Positions 49,206-58,777 of a stretch of 64,000 bases of DNA are shown here, one piece after another. Numbering within the stretch: the first letter of the stretch is position 1; the number at the start of each line of letters is the position of its first letter. The notes under the pieces were generated by a model. It ran no database searches. It saw only the letters and a program-made list of their open reading frames with translations, and had not been told where the DNA came from. Position numbers and translations under genes: made by a program. This DNA is from Wenzhouxiangella sp. XN201 (GTDB lineage Bacteria; Pseudomonadota; Gammaproteobacteria; Xanthomonadales; Wenzhouxiangellaceae): the NCBI RefSeq assembly GCF_011008905.1, contig NZ_JAAIVI010000017.1, positions 930,001-994,000 of the forward strand, read 5' to 3'.

Positions 49206-50882
49206 ATGACCGAATCCTTTGCCGAACTATTTGAACAGAGTATTGCCGAGAAGGACCTTCGCCCCGGTGCGATCGTCATGGGCAGAATTGTCGATATCCG
49301 AGACGACGTGGTCGTCGTCAATGCCGGACTGAAGTCCGAGGGTATCGTTCCCATTCACCAGTTCCGCAAGCTCGATGGCGAGCTGGAAGTGGAAGTGGGC
49401 GACGAGGTGGAAGTGGCGCTGGATACCGTCGAGGACGGTTTCGGCGAAACCCGCCTGTCGCGCGAGAAGGCCAAGCGGGCCCGGGTCTGGACCAAGCTTG
49501 AACAGGCTCATGAAAGCGAAGACAACGTGATCGGTCAGATTTCCGGCAAGGTCAAGGGTGGCTTCACGGTCAACATCGACGGTATTCGGGCCTTCCTGCC
49601 CGGGTCGCTGGTCGACGTTCGGCCCGTGCGCGACCCCGCCTATCTCGAGGGCAAGGACCTCGAGTTCAAGATTATCAAGCTCGACCGTCGTCGCAACAAC
49701 CTGGTGGTCAGCCGCCGCGCAGTGGTCGAACACGAATATGCCGCCGAGCGCGAGGACCTGATCGAACGCCTGACCGAGGGCGCAGTGGTCAAGGGTGTGG
49801 TCAAGAACCTCACCGACTACGGTGCATTCCTCGACCTGGGTGGCATCGATGGTCTGCTGCACATCACCGACATGGCCTGGAAGCGTGTGCGCCATCCGTC
49901 CGAGGTCGTGGACGTCGGCGATGAACTGGAAGTGCGCGTGCTGCGCTTCGACCGCGAGCGCATGCGCGTTTCGCTCGGTCTCAAGCAGCTTGGTGACGAT
50001 CCCTGGGAAGCTATCGATCGCCGCTATCCGCCGACCAGCCGCATCTTCGGCAAGGTCACCAACATCACCGACTACGGCTGCTTCGTCGAAATCGAGGATG
50101 GCGTCGAAGGCTTGGTCCACGTTTCCGAAATGGACTGGACCAACAAGAACGCCAACCCGGCCAAGATGGTGCATGTCGGCCAGGAAGTCGAGGTCATGGT
50201 GCTGGATGTCGACGAGGAGCGTCGCCGCATCTCGCTGGGCATGAAGCAGTGCACCCCGAACCCCTGGGAAGCCTTTGCCGCCACCCACAACAAGGGTGAC
50301 AAGGTCTCGGGCGCGATCAAGTCGATTACCGACTTCGGCATCTTCATCGGCCTGGAAGGCGGCATCGACGGCCTGGTGCATCTGTCCGACATCTCCTGGA
50401 TGACTCCGGGCGAGGAAGTCATTCGCAACTATCGCAAGGGCGAGGAACTCGAAGCCACCGTGCTGGCCGTCGATCCGGAGCGCGAGCGCATTTCGCTGGG
50501 CATCAAGCAGCTCGAGCAGGATCCGTTTGCCACCTACATGGCGGAACATCCACGTGGTTCGATCGTGACCGGCACCGTCAAGGAAGTCGATCCCAAGGGT
50601 GCCGTGGTCGAGCTGGCTGACGGCGTCGACGGCTACATCAAGGCCTCCGACCTGGCCAAGGAGCGCGTCGACGACGCCACCAAGGTGGTCAAGGAAGGCG
50701 ACGAGATCGAAGCCAAGTTCGTCGCCCTCGACCGCAAGTCGCGTAACCTGACCTTGTCGATCCGGGCCAAGGATGACGACGAGCTGGCGGACGCGGTCGA
50801 CCAGTACAAGCGTTCCGGGAGCGGCGGCAGCACCACGCTGGGCGACCTGCTCAAGGAACAGCTGGAAAACAAGGACGACTGA
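49206..50882 (+). CDS. rpsA: 30S ribosomal protein S1
   Basis: A 558-residue mRNA-binding ribosomal protein made of six S1 domains (starting about 20, 105, 190, 275, 362 and 450), with repeats such as [20 protein letters not shown] and [18 protein letters not shown]. The N-terminal [18 protein letters not shown] binds S2 on the ribosome. The ATG at 49206 is used; TTG at 49161 would add 15 residues outside the family. The 130-nt leader after cmk has no strong terminator and could hold the S1 autoregulatory site, but I cannot define it. Confidence 0.97.
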   Translation: MTESFAELFEQSIAEKDLRPGAIVMGRIVDIRDDVVVVNAGLKSEGIVPIHQFRKLDGELEVEVGDEVEVALDTVEDGFGETRLSREKAKRARVWTKLEQAHESEDNVIGQISGKVKGGFTVNIDGIRAFLPGSLVDVRPVRDPAYLEGKDLEFKIIKLDRRRNNLVVSRRAVVEHEYAAEREDLIERLTEGAVVKGVVKNLTDYGAFLDLGGIDGLLHITDMAWKRVRHPSEVVDVGDELEVRVLRFDRERMRVSLGLKQLGDDPWEAIDRRYPPTSRIFGKVTNITDYGCFVEIEDGVEGLVHVSEMDWTNKNANPAKMVHVGQEVEVMVLDVDEERRRISLGMKQCTPNPWEAFAATHNKGDKVSGAIKSITDFGIFIGLEGGIDGLVHLSDISWMTPGEEVIRNYRKGEELEATVLAVDPERERISLGIKQLEQDPFATYMAEHPRGSIVTGTVKEVDPKGAVVELADGVDGYIKASDLAKERVDDATKVVKEGDEIEAKFVALDRKSRNLTLSIRAKDDDELADAVDQYKRSGSGGSTTLGDLLKEQLENKDD

Positions 50883-50950
50883 TACGGCATCGTGGCGCCG
50901 GTGCCATCGCAACGTGATGGCGCCGGCTCTGCACCGCACGGGGAGCGGCT

Positions 50951-51244
50951 ATGACAAAATCCGAATTGATCGAACGCATGGCCGGGGAGCAAAACCACCT
51001 CAGCCAGTCCGACGTCGAGCTGGCGGTACGCTGTGTTCTCGAGCAGATGAGCCGTGCGTTGTCGGAAGGGGAGCGGATCGAGATTCGCGGATTTGGAAGC
51101 TTTTCCCTGCACTATCGTCCGCCCCGCATGGGGCGCAATCCCCGCACCGGCGAATCGGTTGCCCTGCCGGGCAAGTACGTGCCGCATTTCAAGCCGGGCA
51201 AGGCCCTGAGAGAACGAGTCAACCTCGACCCGTCGTCGGACTGA
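50951..51244 (+). CDS. ihfB: Integration host factor subunit beta
   Basis: A 97-residue DNA-bending protein that pairs with Ihf[19 protein letters not shown] is the typical start. [20 protein letters not shown] and the DNA-intercalating arm [24 protein letters not shown] are canonical. It lies between rpsA and lapA, as in other gammaproteobacteria. Confidence 0.97.
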   Translation: MTKSELIERMAGEQNHLSQSDVELAVRCVLEQMSRALSEGERIEIRGFGSFSLHYRPPRMGRNPRTGESVALPGKYVPHFKPGKALRERVNLDPSSD

Positions 51245-51251
51245 CGGGCGC

Positions 51252-51524
51252 ATGTTCCGCTGGACTCTGATCATTTTCATACTGCTGGCCGCGGTCGCCG
51301 GCCTGGTCCTCGGTGTTCTCAATGCCGAGCCGGTAGCACTGGATCTGGTCTTCGGCCAGTTCACGCTACCGCTGGGCGGGCTGGTATTGTTGGCCCTGGC
51401 TGCGGGCATCCTGCTCGGCTTGCTGTTGGCCTGGTTGCTGTTCATTGTGCCGGGACGCTTCCGTCGCGGCAGGAGTCAACGAAAAGACAAGGGGACCGAC
51501 CTGGCAGACCATCGGAATGCCTGA
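51252..51524 (+). CDS. lapA: LapA family membrane protein (lipopolysaccharide assembly)
   Basis: A 90-residue inner-membrane protein with two helices (about 4-25 and 40-66) and a conserved LNAEPVALDLVFGQFTLPLG loop between them. The C-terminus is basic and cytoplasmic (FRRGRSQRKDKG). LapA acts with LapB in the control of lipopolysaccharide synthesis. It overlaps lapB by 8 nt. Confidence 0.92.
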   Translation: MFRWTLIIFILLAAVAGLVLGVLNAEPVALDLVFGQFTLPLGGLVLLALAAGILLGLLLAWLLFIVPGRFRRGRSQRKDKGTDLADHRNA

Positions 51525-52686
51525 GCTGGTTTTGCTGTTCCTGCTTCTGCCCCTGGCCGCCGCCAGCGGTTGGTACCTGGCGCGTCGTCAGAGCGCGCGG
51601 CTCAGCCGCAAGAAGAATCATGCGTTCTCCAGCAACTATTTCCGTGGCCTGAACTTCCTGCTCAACGAGCAGCCCGACAAGGCCATCGAAGTCTTCCTCA
51701 AGCTGGTCGAGGTCAATCCCGACACGGTCGAAACACACCTGGCGCTCGGCAGCCTGTTTCGTCGCCGTGGCGAGATCGACAAGGCCATTCGCTTCCACAA
51801 GCACATCATTACCCGGCCGGGCCTGACCGACGAGCAACGCTCGCAGGCGCTGATGGAGCTGGGCGAGGACTACATGCAGGCGGGCCTGCTCGACCGTGCC
51901 GAGTATCTGTTCTCCGATCTGCTCGATCATGACGATTCGCATGCCCGGCCCGTTCGCCAGTTGCTCGACATCTATCAGCAGGAAAAGGACTGGGAAAAGG
52001 CGATCGCGCAGGCGCGCCGCCTGCGCCGGGTCGACGGTGAGAGCGCTTCCGACCTGATTGCGAATTTCTACTGTGAGGTGGCCCGCCGGCACCTGGACCA
52101 GGACGAGGTCGAACCAGCCCGGCAGGCGCTGCGCCAGGCGCGCCGCTACGATCCCGAAAGCGCCCGGGCGCGCCTGATCCAGGGTGAAATCGCTGCGCTC
52201 GACGGCGAGTGGGAAGATGCCTCGGAGCTTTTCCGCCAGGCCTGCGAACTCGACCCGGATTGCCTCAGTTTTGCCTTTGAGCCCCTGTTGGAGAGCCATC
52301 GGCGGGCCGAGCAAATGGAGGAATTCGAGGAGTGGCTCGAGGCTCTGGTCGAGCGCAGCCCCATGACGACTGCCATCCTGGCCCTGGCCCGGCTGAAGGC
52401 CGGATCCAACCCGCAGGCTGCCGTGGAATTCCTGCTGACCCACTTGTCGAAACGCCCGACCGTGCGTGGCCTGGACTATCTCATCGACCTGGTCTACCGG
52501 CAGGGGGTGAGTCTCGACGAGGTCGGTCCGGAGCTGATCCAGGACATCCTGCACCGGTTGCTCGAGGGCCAGCCGATCTACCGCTGTCAGCACTGTGGCT
52601 TCAGCAGCGGTTCCTGGCACTGGCTGTGTCCGAGCTGCCGGCGCTGGAATACCACGCGAGCCATCACCGGGGTGCTCGGCGAGTGA
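51517..52686 (+). CDS. lapB: Lipopolysaccharide assembly protein LapB (YciM)
   Basis: A 389-residue membrane-anchored protein that brings LpxC to FtsH for degradation. One N-terminal helix (MPELVLLFLLLPLAAASGW), about nine TPR units (about 35-330), and a C-terminal rubredoxin-like metal site CQHCGFSSGSWHWLCPSC. ATG 51517 gives the family start. The neighbouring genes hflK/hflC (FtsH modulators) are elsewhere in this window. The TGA overlaps the next gene's ATG. Confidence 0.95.
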   Translation: MPELVLLFLLLPLAAASGWYLARRQSARLSRKKNHAFSSNYFRGLNFLLNEQPDKAIEVFLKLVEVNPDTVETHLALGSLFRRRGEIDKAIRFHKHIITRPGLTDEQRSQALMELGEDYMQAGLLDRAEYLFSDLLDHDDSHARPVRQLLDIYQQEKDWEKAIAQARRLRRVDGESASDLIANFYCEVARRHLDQDEVEPARQALRQARRYDPESARARLIQGEIAALDGEWEDASELFRQACELDPDCLSFAFEPLLESHRRAEQMEEFEEWLEALVERSPMTTAILALARLKAGSNPQAAVEFLLTHLSKRPTVRGLDYLIDLVYRQGVSLDEVGPELIQDILHRLLEGQPIYRCQHCGFSSGSWHWLCPSCRRWNTTRAITGVLGE

Positions 52687-53708
52687 TGCCCGAGGGCTCC
52701 GGCTGGTGGCTGTTCGGTTTGGCGGCACTGGTTTCGGCCGGGCTGATCTGGCCGATTCGACGTTGGCTGCTGCACGCGCAGCTGCTCGACCTGCCGGAGG
52801 CGCGGCGCAGTCATGCCGCGCCGACGCCCCGCGGCGGTGGCGTGGCAGTTGTCGCCGCCCTGACCGTAACCTGGCTGTTCTGGCCGCAACTTTATCCGGC
52901 CGGACGGGAGATCATGGCACTGGTTTTGGTGATGGCCGCCGTTGGTTGGCTGGAGGACCGGCATGCGGTGTCCCCCGCCTGGCGCCTGGCGCTCCAGGTG
53001 GTGGCGACGGCCGGGCTTCTGGCGCTGGTCGGTGGCATCGAGTCGATCACGGTTTTCGGCCACAGCGTCTCAGCCGTCTGGCTGTGGAGCCTGCTCGGTG
53101 GCCTTGCCGTGGTCTGGCTGATCAATCTCTACAATTTCATGGATGGTTCCGACGGGCTGGCGGCTGGTCAGGGGGTCTGGGCGGGGCTGGTCAGCGCCGG
53201 CCTGTTTCACGCTGCCGACCAGCCTGGTTTGGCGCTTCTGGCCATGGCTGCTGCCGGTGCCTGGGCCGGTTTCCTGGTCTGGAACCGTCCGCCGGCGCAC
53301 ATTTTCATGGGCGATTCCGGCTCGCTGGCCCTGGGTGCGCTGGTCGGCGCAATGGCGGTGTTCGGCGCGGTCAGCGGGTCGATCAGTGTCTGGATCAGTT
53401 TCATGATCTCCTCGTTGTTCGTGATCGACGCCACGGCGACCCTGGTGGCGCGGGTTCGCCGCGGGGAGCGGTGGTATACTGCGCACCGGCAGCACGCCTA
53501 CCAGCGTTTGCTTGATCTGGGCTTCAGCCACGGTCGGGTACTCGGGGGGTACATGCTGGTCAACGTGCTCGTGGTGTTGCCGGTGGTGGCCGTTGCGTCC
53601 GGTCGTCCCGACCTCGACACCGCACTGGCCCTCGGGCTGGCGGCAGTACTACTGGGCGCCTGGTGGGCTGTCCAGCGGACCGCGACGACGAATAACGACA
53701 AGGCATGA
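52686..53708 (+). CDS. WecA-like undecaprenyl-phosphate sugar-1-phosphate transferase
   Basis: A 340-residue polytopic membrane enzyme (about ten helices) of glycosyltransferase family 4. It would start a polysaccharide by moving a sugar-1-phosphate from a UDP-sugar to undecaprenyl phosphate. Motifs: RRSHAAPTPRGGGVA (cytoplasmic loop), LINLYNFMDGSDGLAAGQ (Asp pair), IFMGDSGSLALGALVG and HRQHAYQRLLDLG. It is not MraY, which has a longer sequence and other loops. The WbpM-like gene following by ATGA overlap suggests a WbpL-type partner using a modified UDP-sugar. Confidence 0.9.
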   Translation: MPEGSGWWLFGLAALVSAGLIWPIRRWLLHAQLLDLPEARRSHAAPTPRGGGVAVVAALTVTWLFWPQLYPAGREIMALVLVMAAVGWLEDRHAVSPAWRLALQVVATAGLLALVGGIESITVFGHSVSAVWLWSLLGGLAVVWLINLYNFMDGSDGLAAGQGVWAGLVSAGLFHAADQPGLALLAMAAAGAWAGFLVWNRPPAHIFMGDSGSLALGALVGAMAVFGAVSGSISVWISFMISSLFVIDATATLVARVRRGERWYTAHRQHAYQRLLDLGFSHGRVLGGYMLVNVLVVLPVVAVASGRPDLDTALALGLAAVLLGAWWAVQRTATTNNDKA

Positions 53709-55597
53709 GTGTGAGCGAACAGCCGGAAAAACGCGGGGCGATCCTGAACATGCGTGCGCTGGTCGTCGTCCATGACCTGATCATGGTGGCCCTGGCGTGG
53801 ACACTGGCCCGGCTGGCTGCGGTGTGGTTGCTCGATGGCAATGGCATCCAGTGGCAGCAGCTGGCGCTCGAGGTCAACCTGATCCTCATGCTGCAGGGCT
53901 TTCTGCACTGGCGCGCCGGACTCTATCGAGGCGTGTGGCGCTTCGCCAGTCTGCCTGATCTGGGTAACCTGCTGCGTGCCGCGTTTCTTGCCGCGGTTTC
54001 CTGCGCGGCGGTCCTGCTGGTTCTCGAAGCGCCGCTGGAATTGCTGGTGCTGATGGTCTGGCTCTTCCCAGCATTACTGCTATTCAACCTGGGTGTGCCC
54101 CGACTGACCTACCGCGTCTTCAAGGATATGCGTCTGGAAGTGCATCGCCGGCGCCATACCCGGCGTACCGTGATCCTTGGCGCCGGCCGTTCGGGCCGTC
54201 TGCTGTTGCCGGAGCTTCGTCGACGAGGCGGCTTCGATGTGGTCGGTTTTCTCGACGACGATCGCAGACTCCGCAATGCGGAAATCGACGGGGCGCCGGT
54301 TCTGGGCGATATCGAAAGCCTGCCGCGTATCGCACGCGAGGCCGACCTCGACATGGCAGCCATTGCCATTCCGTCGGCGACCAACGCCCAGATGCAGCGC
54401 GTCGTCGAGATCTGTGAGCGGGCCGGTCTGGAATTCAGGACTGTTCCAACGATCAAGGAACTGGGCGCTACGCTGACCCGTTTCGATGACCTCAAGCCAG
54501 TGGCCATCGATGACTTGCTCGGGCGTGAGCCGGTGTCGCTCGACTGGGAGTCGATCCGCGCCGGACTGACCGGCAAGCGCGTGCTGGTCACCGGCGGCGG
54601 GGGTTCAATCGGCGCCGAGCTGTGCCGCCAGATCGCCCGTCTGGACCCGGCCGGCCTGGTCGTGCTCGACAACAGCGAATTCAATCTCTACAGCATCGAT
54701 TACCGGCTTCGGTCGGAGTTCCGTGACCTGGTGATCGAGACCGTGCTTGGCGACGTGTGCGATTCGGCCACGGTCGAGACCGTGATCAAGCGGGCCCGGC
54801 CGGAGGTGATCTTCCATGCGGCCGCCTACAAGCATCTGCCGATGCTGCAGAATCAGGTGCGCGAGGCGTTCCGCAACAACGTCGTCGGTACTCGGCGCGT
54901 GGCCGATGCGGCGGTGCGCTACCAGGTCGGTACTTTTGTCCTGATTTCCACCGACAAGGCGGTCAACCCCTGCAACGTCATGGGCGCGACCAAGCGCATT
55001 GCCGAGCTGTATGCACAACACCTCAACCAGATTTCGGACACGCGCTTCATCACCGTGCGTTTCGGTAATGTGCTCAACTCGACCGGTTCGGTCGTGCCGC
55101 TGTTCAACGAGCAGATCCGCAACGGCGGACCGGTGACCGTCACCCATCCGGAAATTACACGCTACTTCATGACCATTGCCGAGGCCGGCCAGCTGATCCT
55201 GCAGGCCTGCGTGCTCGGTCGCGGTGGCGAGGTGTTCGTGCTCGACATGGGTGAGCCGGTGCGCATCAGCTTCCTGGCCGAGCAGCTTATCCGGCTGGCC
55301 GGCAAGGAGCCGGGGCGCGATATCGAGATTGTCTATACCGGCCTGAGGGCGGGAGAAAAACTGTTCGAGGAGTTGTTCCACGAGGATGAGTCCTACGCCA
55401 AGACCGCGCACGAGAAGATTTTCCTGTCGCGCGGTGCCAGCCAGGGGCTGGACGGCATCGACGCCCGGCTCAAACGCGCCGAGGCGGCCGTGCTGCGCTA
55501 CGACAACAACGAACTCAGAAGCATTCTGCTCGAACTGGTGCCCGAGTTGGGCAAGGTGCCGCGTCGCGATCGCCGCGTCATTCCATTGACCGGGTAG
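53705..55597 (+). CDS. WbpM/CapD-like nucleotide-sugar 4,6-dehydratase
   Basis: A 630-residue membrane protein. Four hydrophobic helices (about 15-125) precede a CoA-binding-like domain (about 145-270, VILGAGRSGRLLLPEL). The SDR domain (about 295-580) has VLVTGGGGSIGAELCRQIA and an S-M-K triad (STDKAVNPCNVMGATK) instead of S-Y-K, typical of the WbpM branch. RFGNVLNSTGSVVPLFN follows. WbpM makes UDP-4-keto-6-deoxy-GlcNAc for QuiNAc/FucNAc. Product here is inferred. With the upstream transferase it likely builds the first sugar of an O-antigen or exopolysaccharide. Confidence 0.93.
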   Translation: MSVSEQPEKRGAILNMRALVVVHDLIMVALAWTLARLAAVWLLDGNGIQWQQLALEVNLILMLQGFLHWRAGLYRGVWRFASLPDLGNLLRAAFLAAVSCAAVLLVLEAPLELLVLMVWLFPALLLFNLGVPRLTYRVFKDMRLEVHRRRHTRRTVILGAGRSGRLLLPELRRRGGFDVVGFLDDDRRLRNAEIDGAPVLGDIESLPRIAREADLDMAAIAIPSATNAQMQRVVEICERAGLEFRTVPTIKELGATLTRFDDLKPVAIDDLLGREPVSLDWESIRAGLTGKRVLVTGGGGSIGAELCRQIARLDPAGLVVLDNSEFNLYSIDYRLRSEFRDLVIETVLGDVCDSATVETVIKRARPEVIFHAAAYKHLPMLQNQVREAFRNNVVGTRRVADAAVRYQVGTFVLISTDKAVNPCNVMGATKRIAELYAQHLNQISDTRFITVRFGNVLNSTGSVVPLFNEQIRNGGPVTVTHPEITRYFMTIAEAGQLILQACVLGRGGEVFVLDMGEPVRISFLAEQLIRLAGKEPGRDIEIVYTGLRAGEKLFEELFHEDESYAKTAHEKIFLSRGASQGLDGIDARLKRAEAAVLRYDNNELRSILLELVPELGKVPRRDRRVIPLTG

Positions 55598-55613
55598 GCT
55601 GGCAGGCTCCGGC

Positions 55614-56672
55614 ATGAGTGAGCAGGGCACAAGCGGCCGGAATTCACTGCGCCCCGGGCCGGTCGAACATCAGGGGCGCCTCAGCTTTCTCGAGCACGAT
55701 TCGAAGCTGCTGGCCGGCAATGCGCTGGGCGACCCCACATATCGCAGACACCCCGTGTATCTCCCGGCCGATTACGATCGTCAGGAAGACCGCCACTACC
55801 CGGTGCTGTGGTGCCTGGCCGCCTACACCAACGCCGGTCCCGGCCAGGTCAACTGGCGCAACCACGGTGAGAATCTGCCGCAGCGACTCGACCGCCTGAT
55901 TGCCGCCGGCGACATGCCGCCGGTGATCGTGGTTTTCCCGGACTGCTACACCAGCCTGGGCGGCAACCAATACGTCAATACCTCGGCCATGGGCGCTTAC
56001 GCCGATTACTTGATCGAGGAATTGATCCCGGCCGTGGACGGTGCCTTTCGAACCATTCCCGAGCCCGCCGCCCGGGCGGTATTCGGCAAGTCCTCGGGTG
56101 GGTTCGGTGCGCTGCACCTGAGCCTGTCGCATCCGGGGCACTGGGCGGCCGTCGCCAGCCACGCCGGTGACGCCGGCTTCGATCGCGTCTATCTGCGCGA
56201 TTTCCCGCTTGCAGCCAGCGTGCTGGACGGATTCGACGGCAATCTCGAAGCGTTCGTGCGGGCCTTCTGGCGCGCCAAACGGCCTTCGGGCAGTCATTTC
56301 CATACCCTCATGACACTTTGCCTGGCGGCCAGCTACTCGCCCGAACCCGGGGCGCCTCTTGGGCTGCGCCTGCCGTTCGACCTGGAAACCTGCCAACTCG
56401 ACGAGGCAGTCTGGCAGCGTTGGCTGGCTTTCGATCCGGCCCGGCGCGCAGCCAGAGAGGCTGAGGCCCTGGCCGAACTGAGCGGACTGTGGATCGACGC
56501 CGGCAGCCGCGACCAGTATTTCATCCAGTTCGGCACCCGCCAGATGCACCGGGCCCTCAACGATGCCGGCATTGCGCACCACTTCGAAGAGTTCGACGGC
56601 ACGCATTCGGGCATTGACTGGCGCTATGACCACAGCTTGCCCTGGCTGTCGCAGCGGTTGAAAGCCGGCTGA
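55614..56672 (+). CDS. Esterase of the enterochelin-esterase/EstD type (alpha/beta hydrolase)
   Basis: A 352-residue putative serine esterase. YPVLWCLAAYTNAGPG is the oxyanion region, VVFPDCYTSLGGNQYVN the central strand and GKSSGGFGALHLSLSHP the nucleophile elbow (Ser in GKSSGG). A late Asp (SGLWIDAGSRDQ) and His (FDGTHSGIDW) complete the triad. There is no signal peptide. It lies 16 nt after the WbpM-like gene and may be in the same operon. The substrate is unknown. Confidence 0.82.
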   Translation: MSEQGTSGRNSLRPGPVEHQGRLSFLEHDSKLLAGNALGDPTYRRHPVYLPADYDRQEDRHYPVLWCLAAYTNAGPGQVNWRNHGENLPQRLDRLIAAGDMPPVIVVFPDCYTSLGGNQYVNTSAMGAYADYLIEELIPAVDGAFRTIPEPAARAVFGKSSGGFGALHLSLSHPGHWAAVASHAGDAGFDRVYLRDFPLAASVLDGFDGNLEAFVRAFWRAKRPSGSHFHTLMTLCLAASYSPEPGAPLGLRLPFDLETCQLDEAVWQRWLAFDPARRAAREAEALAELSGLWIDAGSRDQYFIQFGTRQMHRALNDAGIAHHFEEFDGTHSGIDWRYDHSLPWLSQRLKAG

Positions 56673-56718
56673 TGCGCCGGCACATTTCTACCACACGCCC
56701 GTAACCGGATTTTTCTTC

Positions 56719-57294
56719 ATGCTGACCGTAACCCCTGCCGCACGCGACTATTTTTCCGATCTGCTCGGCCAGCAGCCCGACGGCACCAACCTGCGCCTGC
56801 GCGTCATGAACCCCGGCACGCCCTCGGCTGACGTCGAGCTGACCTACTGCGGCCCGGGCGAACAGGCCGACAGCGATGAGGATGTGGACTGCCAGACCTT
56901 CCATCTGTTCGTCGAAAAGGTATCGGCCGAGACCCTCGACGGCGCGATGATCGATTTCGAGACCAACCGCATGGGCGGTGAACTGTGCATTCGGGCCCCC
57001 GGCCTGAAGGGCAGGGCACCGGCCGACGATGCGCCGCTGGAAGAACGAGTCGCCTGGGTGCTGGAAACGAAGATCAACCCCATGGTCGCCTCCCACGGCG
57101 GCAGCGTCGGCCTGGTGAAAGTCACCGAAAGCAACGACGTCGTGCTGCAGTTTGGCGGCGGCTGCCACGGCTGCGGCATGGTCGACGTGACCCTCAAGCA
57201 GGGAATCGAGACGACGTTGCGTCAGGCTGTGCCTGAGGTGCGGGAGGTGGTGGATGCCACTGATCATGCCAGTGGCGACAATCCCTACTATTGA
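56719..57294 (+). CDS. nfuA: Iron-sulphur cluster carrier NfuA
   Basis: A 191-residue scaffold that passes 4Fe-4S clusters to targets. The N-terminal degenerate A-type domain (about 1-95) has lost the three A-type cysteines. The Nfu domain (about 105-185) has INPMVASHGGSVGLVKV and GGGCHGCGMVDVTLKQGIE, with the cluster CxxC. Normal length. It is followed by a large palindromic repeat. Confidence 0.96.
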   Translation: MLTVTPAARDYFSDLLGQQPDGTNLRLRVMNPGTPSADVELTYCGPGEQADSDEDVDCQTFHLFVEKVSAETLDGAMIDFETNRMGGELCIRAPGLKGRAPADDAPLEERVAWVLETKINPMVASHGGSVGLVKVTESNDVVLQFGGGCHGCGMVDVTLKQGIETTLRQAVPEVREVVDATDHASGDNPYY

Positions 57295-57328
57295 GTTTTT
57301 TGGTGCTGGCGCTGGGGTGGTCGCTGGC

Positions 57329-57929
57329 GCTGGATTGGCTGACGCCACCGGTCGCTGTGCGGGCCTCGACAAGTCAAAAGCGGTTCCGCCCGCCTGCTTC
57401 GCAGGCTGATGGCGGGCAACTTTTTTCCCGCGCGAAAAAAGTAGCCAAAAAACGCGCTTAAAAGCAGGCGGTTACGCCTCGAAAATCTCGCCGCGGAGCG
57501 GCTTCACAGACTACGGCTGGGGCTTCGCTTGGGCCCGGCTGAGGAACATGCTGGCTTGCGATGACGCATGCAGCGGCCCGCGTCTGGCACAACGACTTCG
57601 AGTGACGTCCTGCCCTGGAGGTCTGTCCCATCCTTAATCGAAGCCGACCCCGATCGAGGTCGTGCTGTCTGGGTGCGGGCTACGCCCAGGCGTTATCGAA
57701 AACGCCCTGTTTCACGACCGAGCACTAGCGACGGCAAGAGCGGTATCTCCGTTAAGCCCTGGAGACTTCTGGTCCTGCGGAACAACCGCGTCTTTTAAGC
57801 GCACTTTTGGGTACTTTTGTTGCAAGCGACAAAAGTACCTCGCCCAAAGAGCTTGCGAAGCAAGCCGGGCGAAACAGAAGTTGACTTGTCGAGGCTCGCA
57901 CAGCGACCCGTGGCGTCAGCCAATCCAGC
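57329..57929. repeat. Large (about 600 bp) palindromic non-coding element
   Basis: Terminal inverted repeats of about 48 bp (57329-57376 and 57882-57929; GGATTGGCTGACGCCAC and its reverse complement) bound the element. A second inner pair matches GCGCTTAAAA (57454-57463) with TTTTAAGCGC (57793-57802). Between these are other short inverted segments, and no convincing gene (the frames there are short and without similarity). It fills the 653-bp gap between nfuA and the convergent cytochrome gene. Direct copies of GCTGGCGCTGG lie just upstream. Confidence 0.8.
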
Positions 57930-57947
57930 TCCTGCAAAGCAGGCGGG

Positions 57948-58289
57948 CTATTTATTGCCAATCACCGGCGTAACCAACCCCTCTTGCCGGGAATACCAGG
58001 CTGCCAGGTCGGCGATGTCCTGATCGCTCAGATCCCCGGCGAAGCCGTTCATCAGGGCATTCTGGCGATCGCCGGAGCGATAGGCCTTGAGGGCGTACTC
58101 GAGGTAGCCGGCGTGCTGGCCGGCGAGGATCGGGGTGTTCTGATCGACGGCCTCGTTACCGTTCTTGCCGTGGCACGCCTGGCAGGCCTGGGATTTCTCC
58201 AGCCCTCGGCTGGGATTGCCGGCCGCCAGGGCCGTCTGGCCGGAAATCAGGATGAAGAGCAGGGCGACAGTCGGGGCGAGGTACTTCAT
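57948..58289 (-). CDS. Single-haem c-type cytochrome (c553/c4-like)
   Basis: A 113-residue periplasmic electron carrier. Signal peptide ALLFILISGQTALAA-like (cleavage near residue 23), haem motif CQACH, and a likely axial Met in ALMNGFAGDLSDQDIADLA. The pattern matches a half of cytochrome c4. Its ATG overlaps the stop of the upstream cytochrome gene by 4 nt, so they are co-translated. The pair may act as two separate halves of a c4-like carrier, feeding a terminal oxidase; no oxidase gene is near. Confidence 0.9.
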   Translation of the reverse strand: MKYLAPTVALLFILISGQTALAAGNPSRGLEKSQACQACHGKNGNEAVDQNTPILAGQHAGYLEYALKAYRSGDRQNALMNGFAGDLSDQDIADLAAWYSRQEGLVTPVIGNK

Positions 58290-58624
58290 GAATCGTCTCC
58301 TTCGCTCAGGCTGACGAAATAGGCGGCGATGTCGCGAATATCCTGGTCATTCAGCGTGTTGGCCTGTGCCTGCATGGTGGGATGCTGACGATCCCCCGCG
58401 CGATAGGCTTCCAGGGCCGAGACGATATAGCCGTAGGTCTGGCCGCCGATTTTCGGCACCGGGTAGGTGGGATAGACATTCTGCTGCCAGGGCACGCCAT
58501 GGCAGCCGAAGCAGGTGTAGGCAATCTCGCTACCGCGCTCGGGGTCCCCGTCATTCTGACTTTGGGCAAGCGCGCCGTGACTCAGCATTGCCGCGAAGGC
58601 AACGACAAGGATTCGCTTCAGCAT
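58286..58624 (-). CDS. Single-haem c-type cytochrome
   Basis: A 112-residue periplasmic cytochrome. Signal peptide LKRILVVAFAAMLSHGALA, haem motif CFGCHG, and likely axial Met in HPTMQAQANTLNDQDIRDIA. It resembles its downstream partner (both share the GDRQ...M...DQDI pattern) but has an extra PWQQNVYPTYPVPKIGGQ segment. First gene of the two-gene unit. Confidence 0.9.
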   Translation of the reverse strand: MLKRILVVAFAAMLSHGALAQSQNDGDPERGSEIAYTCFGCHGVPWQQNVYPTYPVPKIGGQTYGYIVSALEAYRAGDRQHPTMQAQANTLNDQDIRDIAAYFVSLSEGDDS

Positions 58625-58777
58625 GGAACTTCGCCAGTGAGATATTGATCAATCGCATATTATACCCACCCCGTTTGCCAGGGTGGAACTTTCGAGCGTG
58701 CATCGGGGCGCCGACCTGGCCGCCGCGGGCCCGGTCGGCCGGGCAGGGGCCGGTGACCAGGTTGCTGAAAGAACGGA

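Noticed and set aside
49227-50939. 570-codon minus-strand frame opposite rpsA
   Set aside because: Antisense of six S1 domains; no independent support.
50883-50950. Hairpin in the rpsA-ihfB gap as a terminator
   Set aside because: GGCGCCGG/CCGGCGCC-type pairing is present but there is no T-tract.
57568-57973. Small open frames (76 and 103 codons) in the nfuA-cytochrome gap
   Set aside because: They lie within a palindromic repeat, lack similarity and good ribosome sites.
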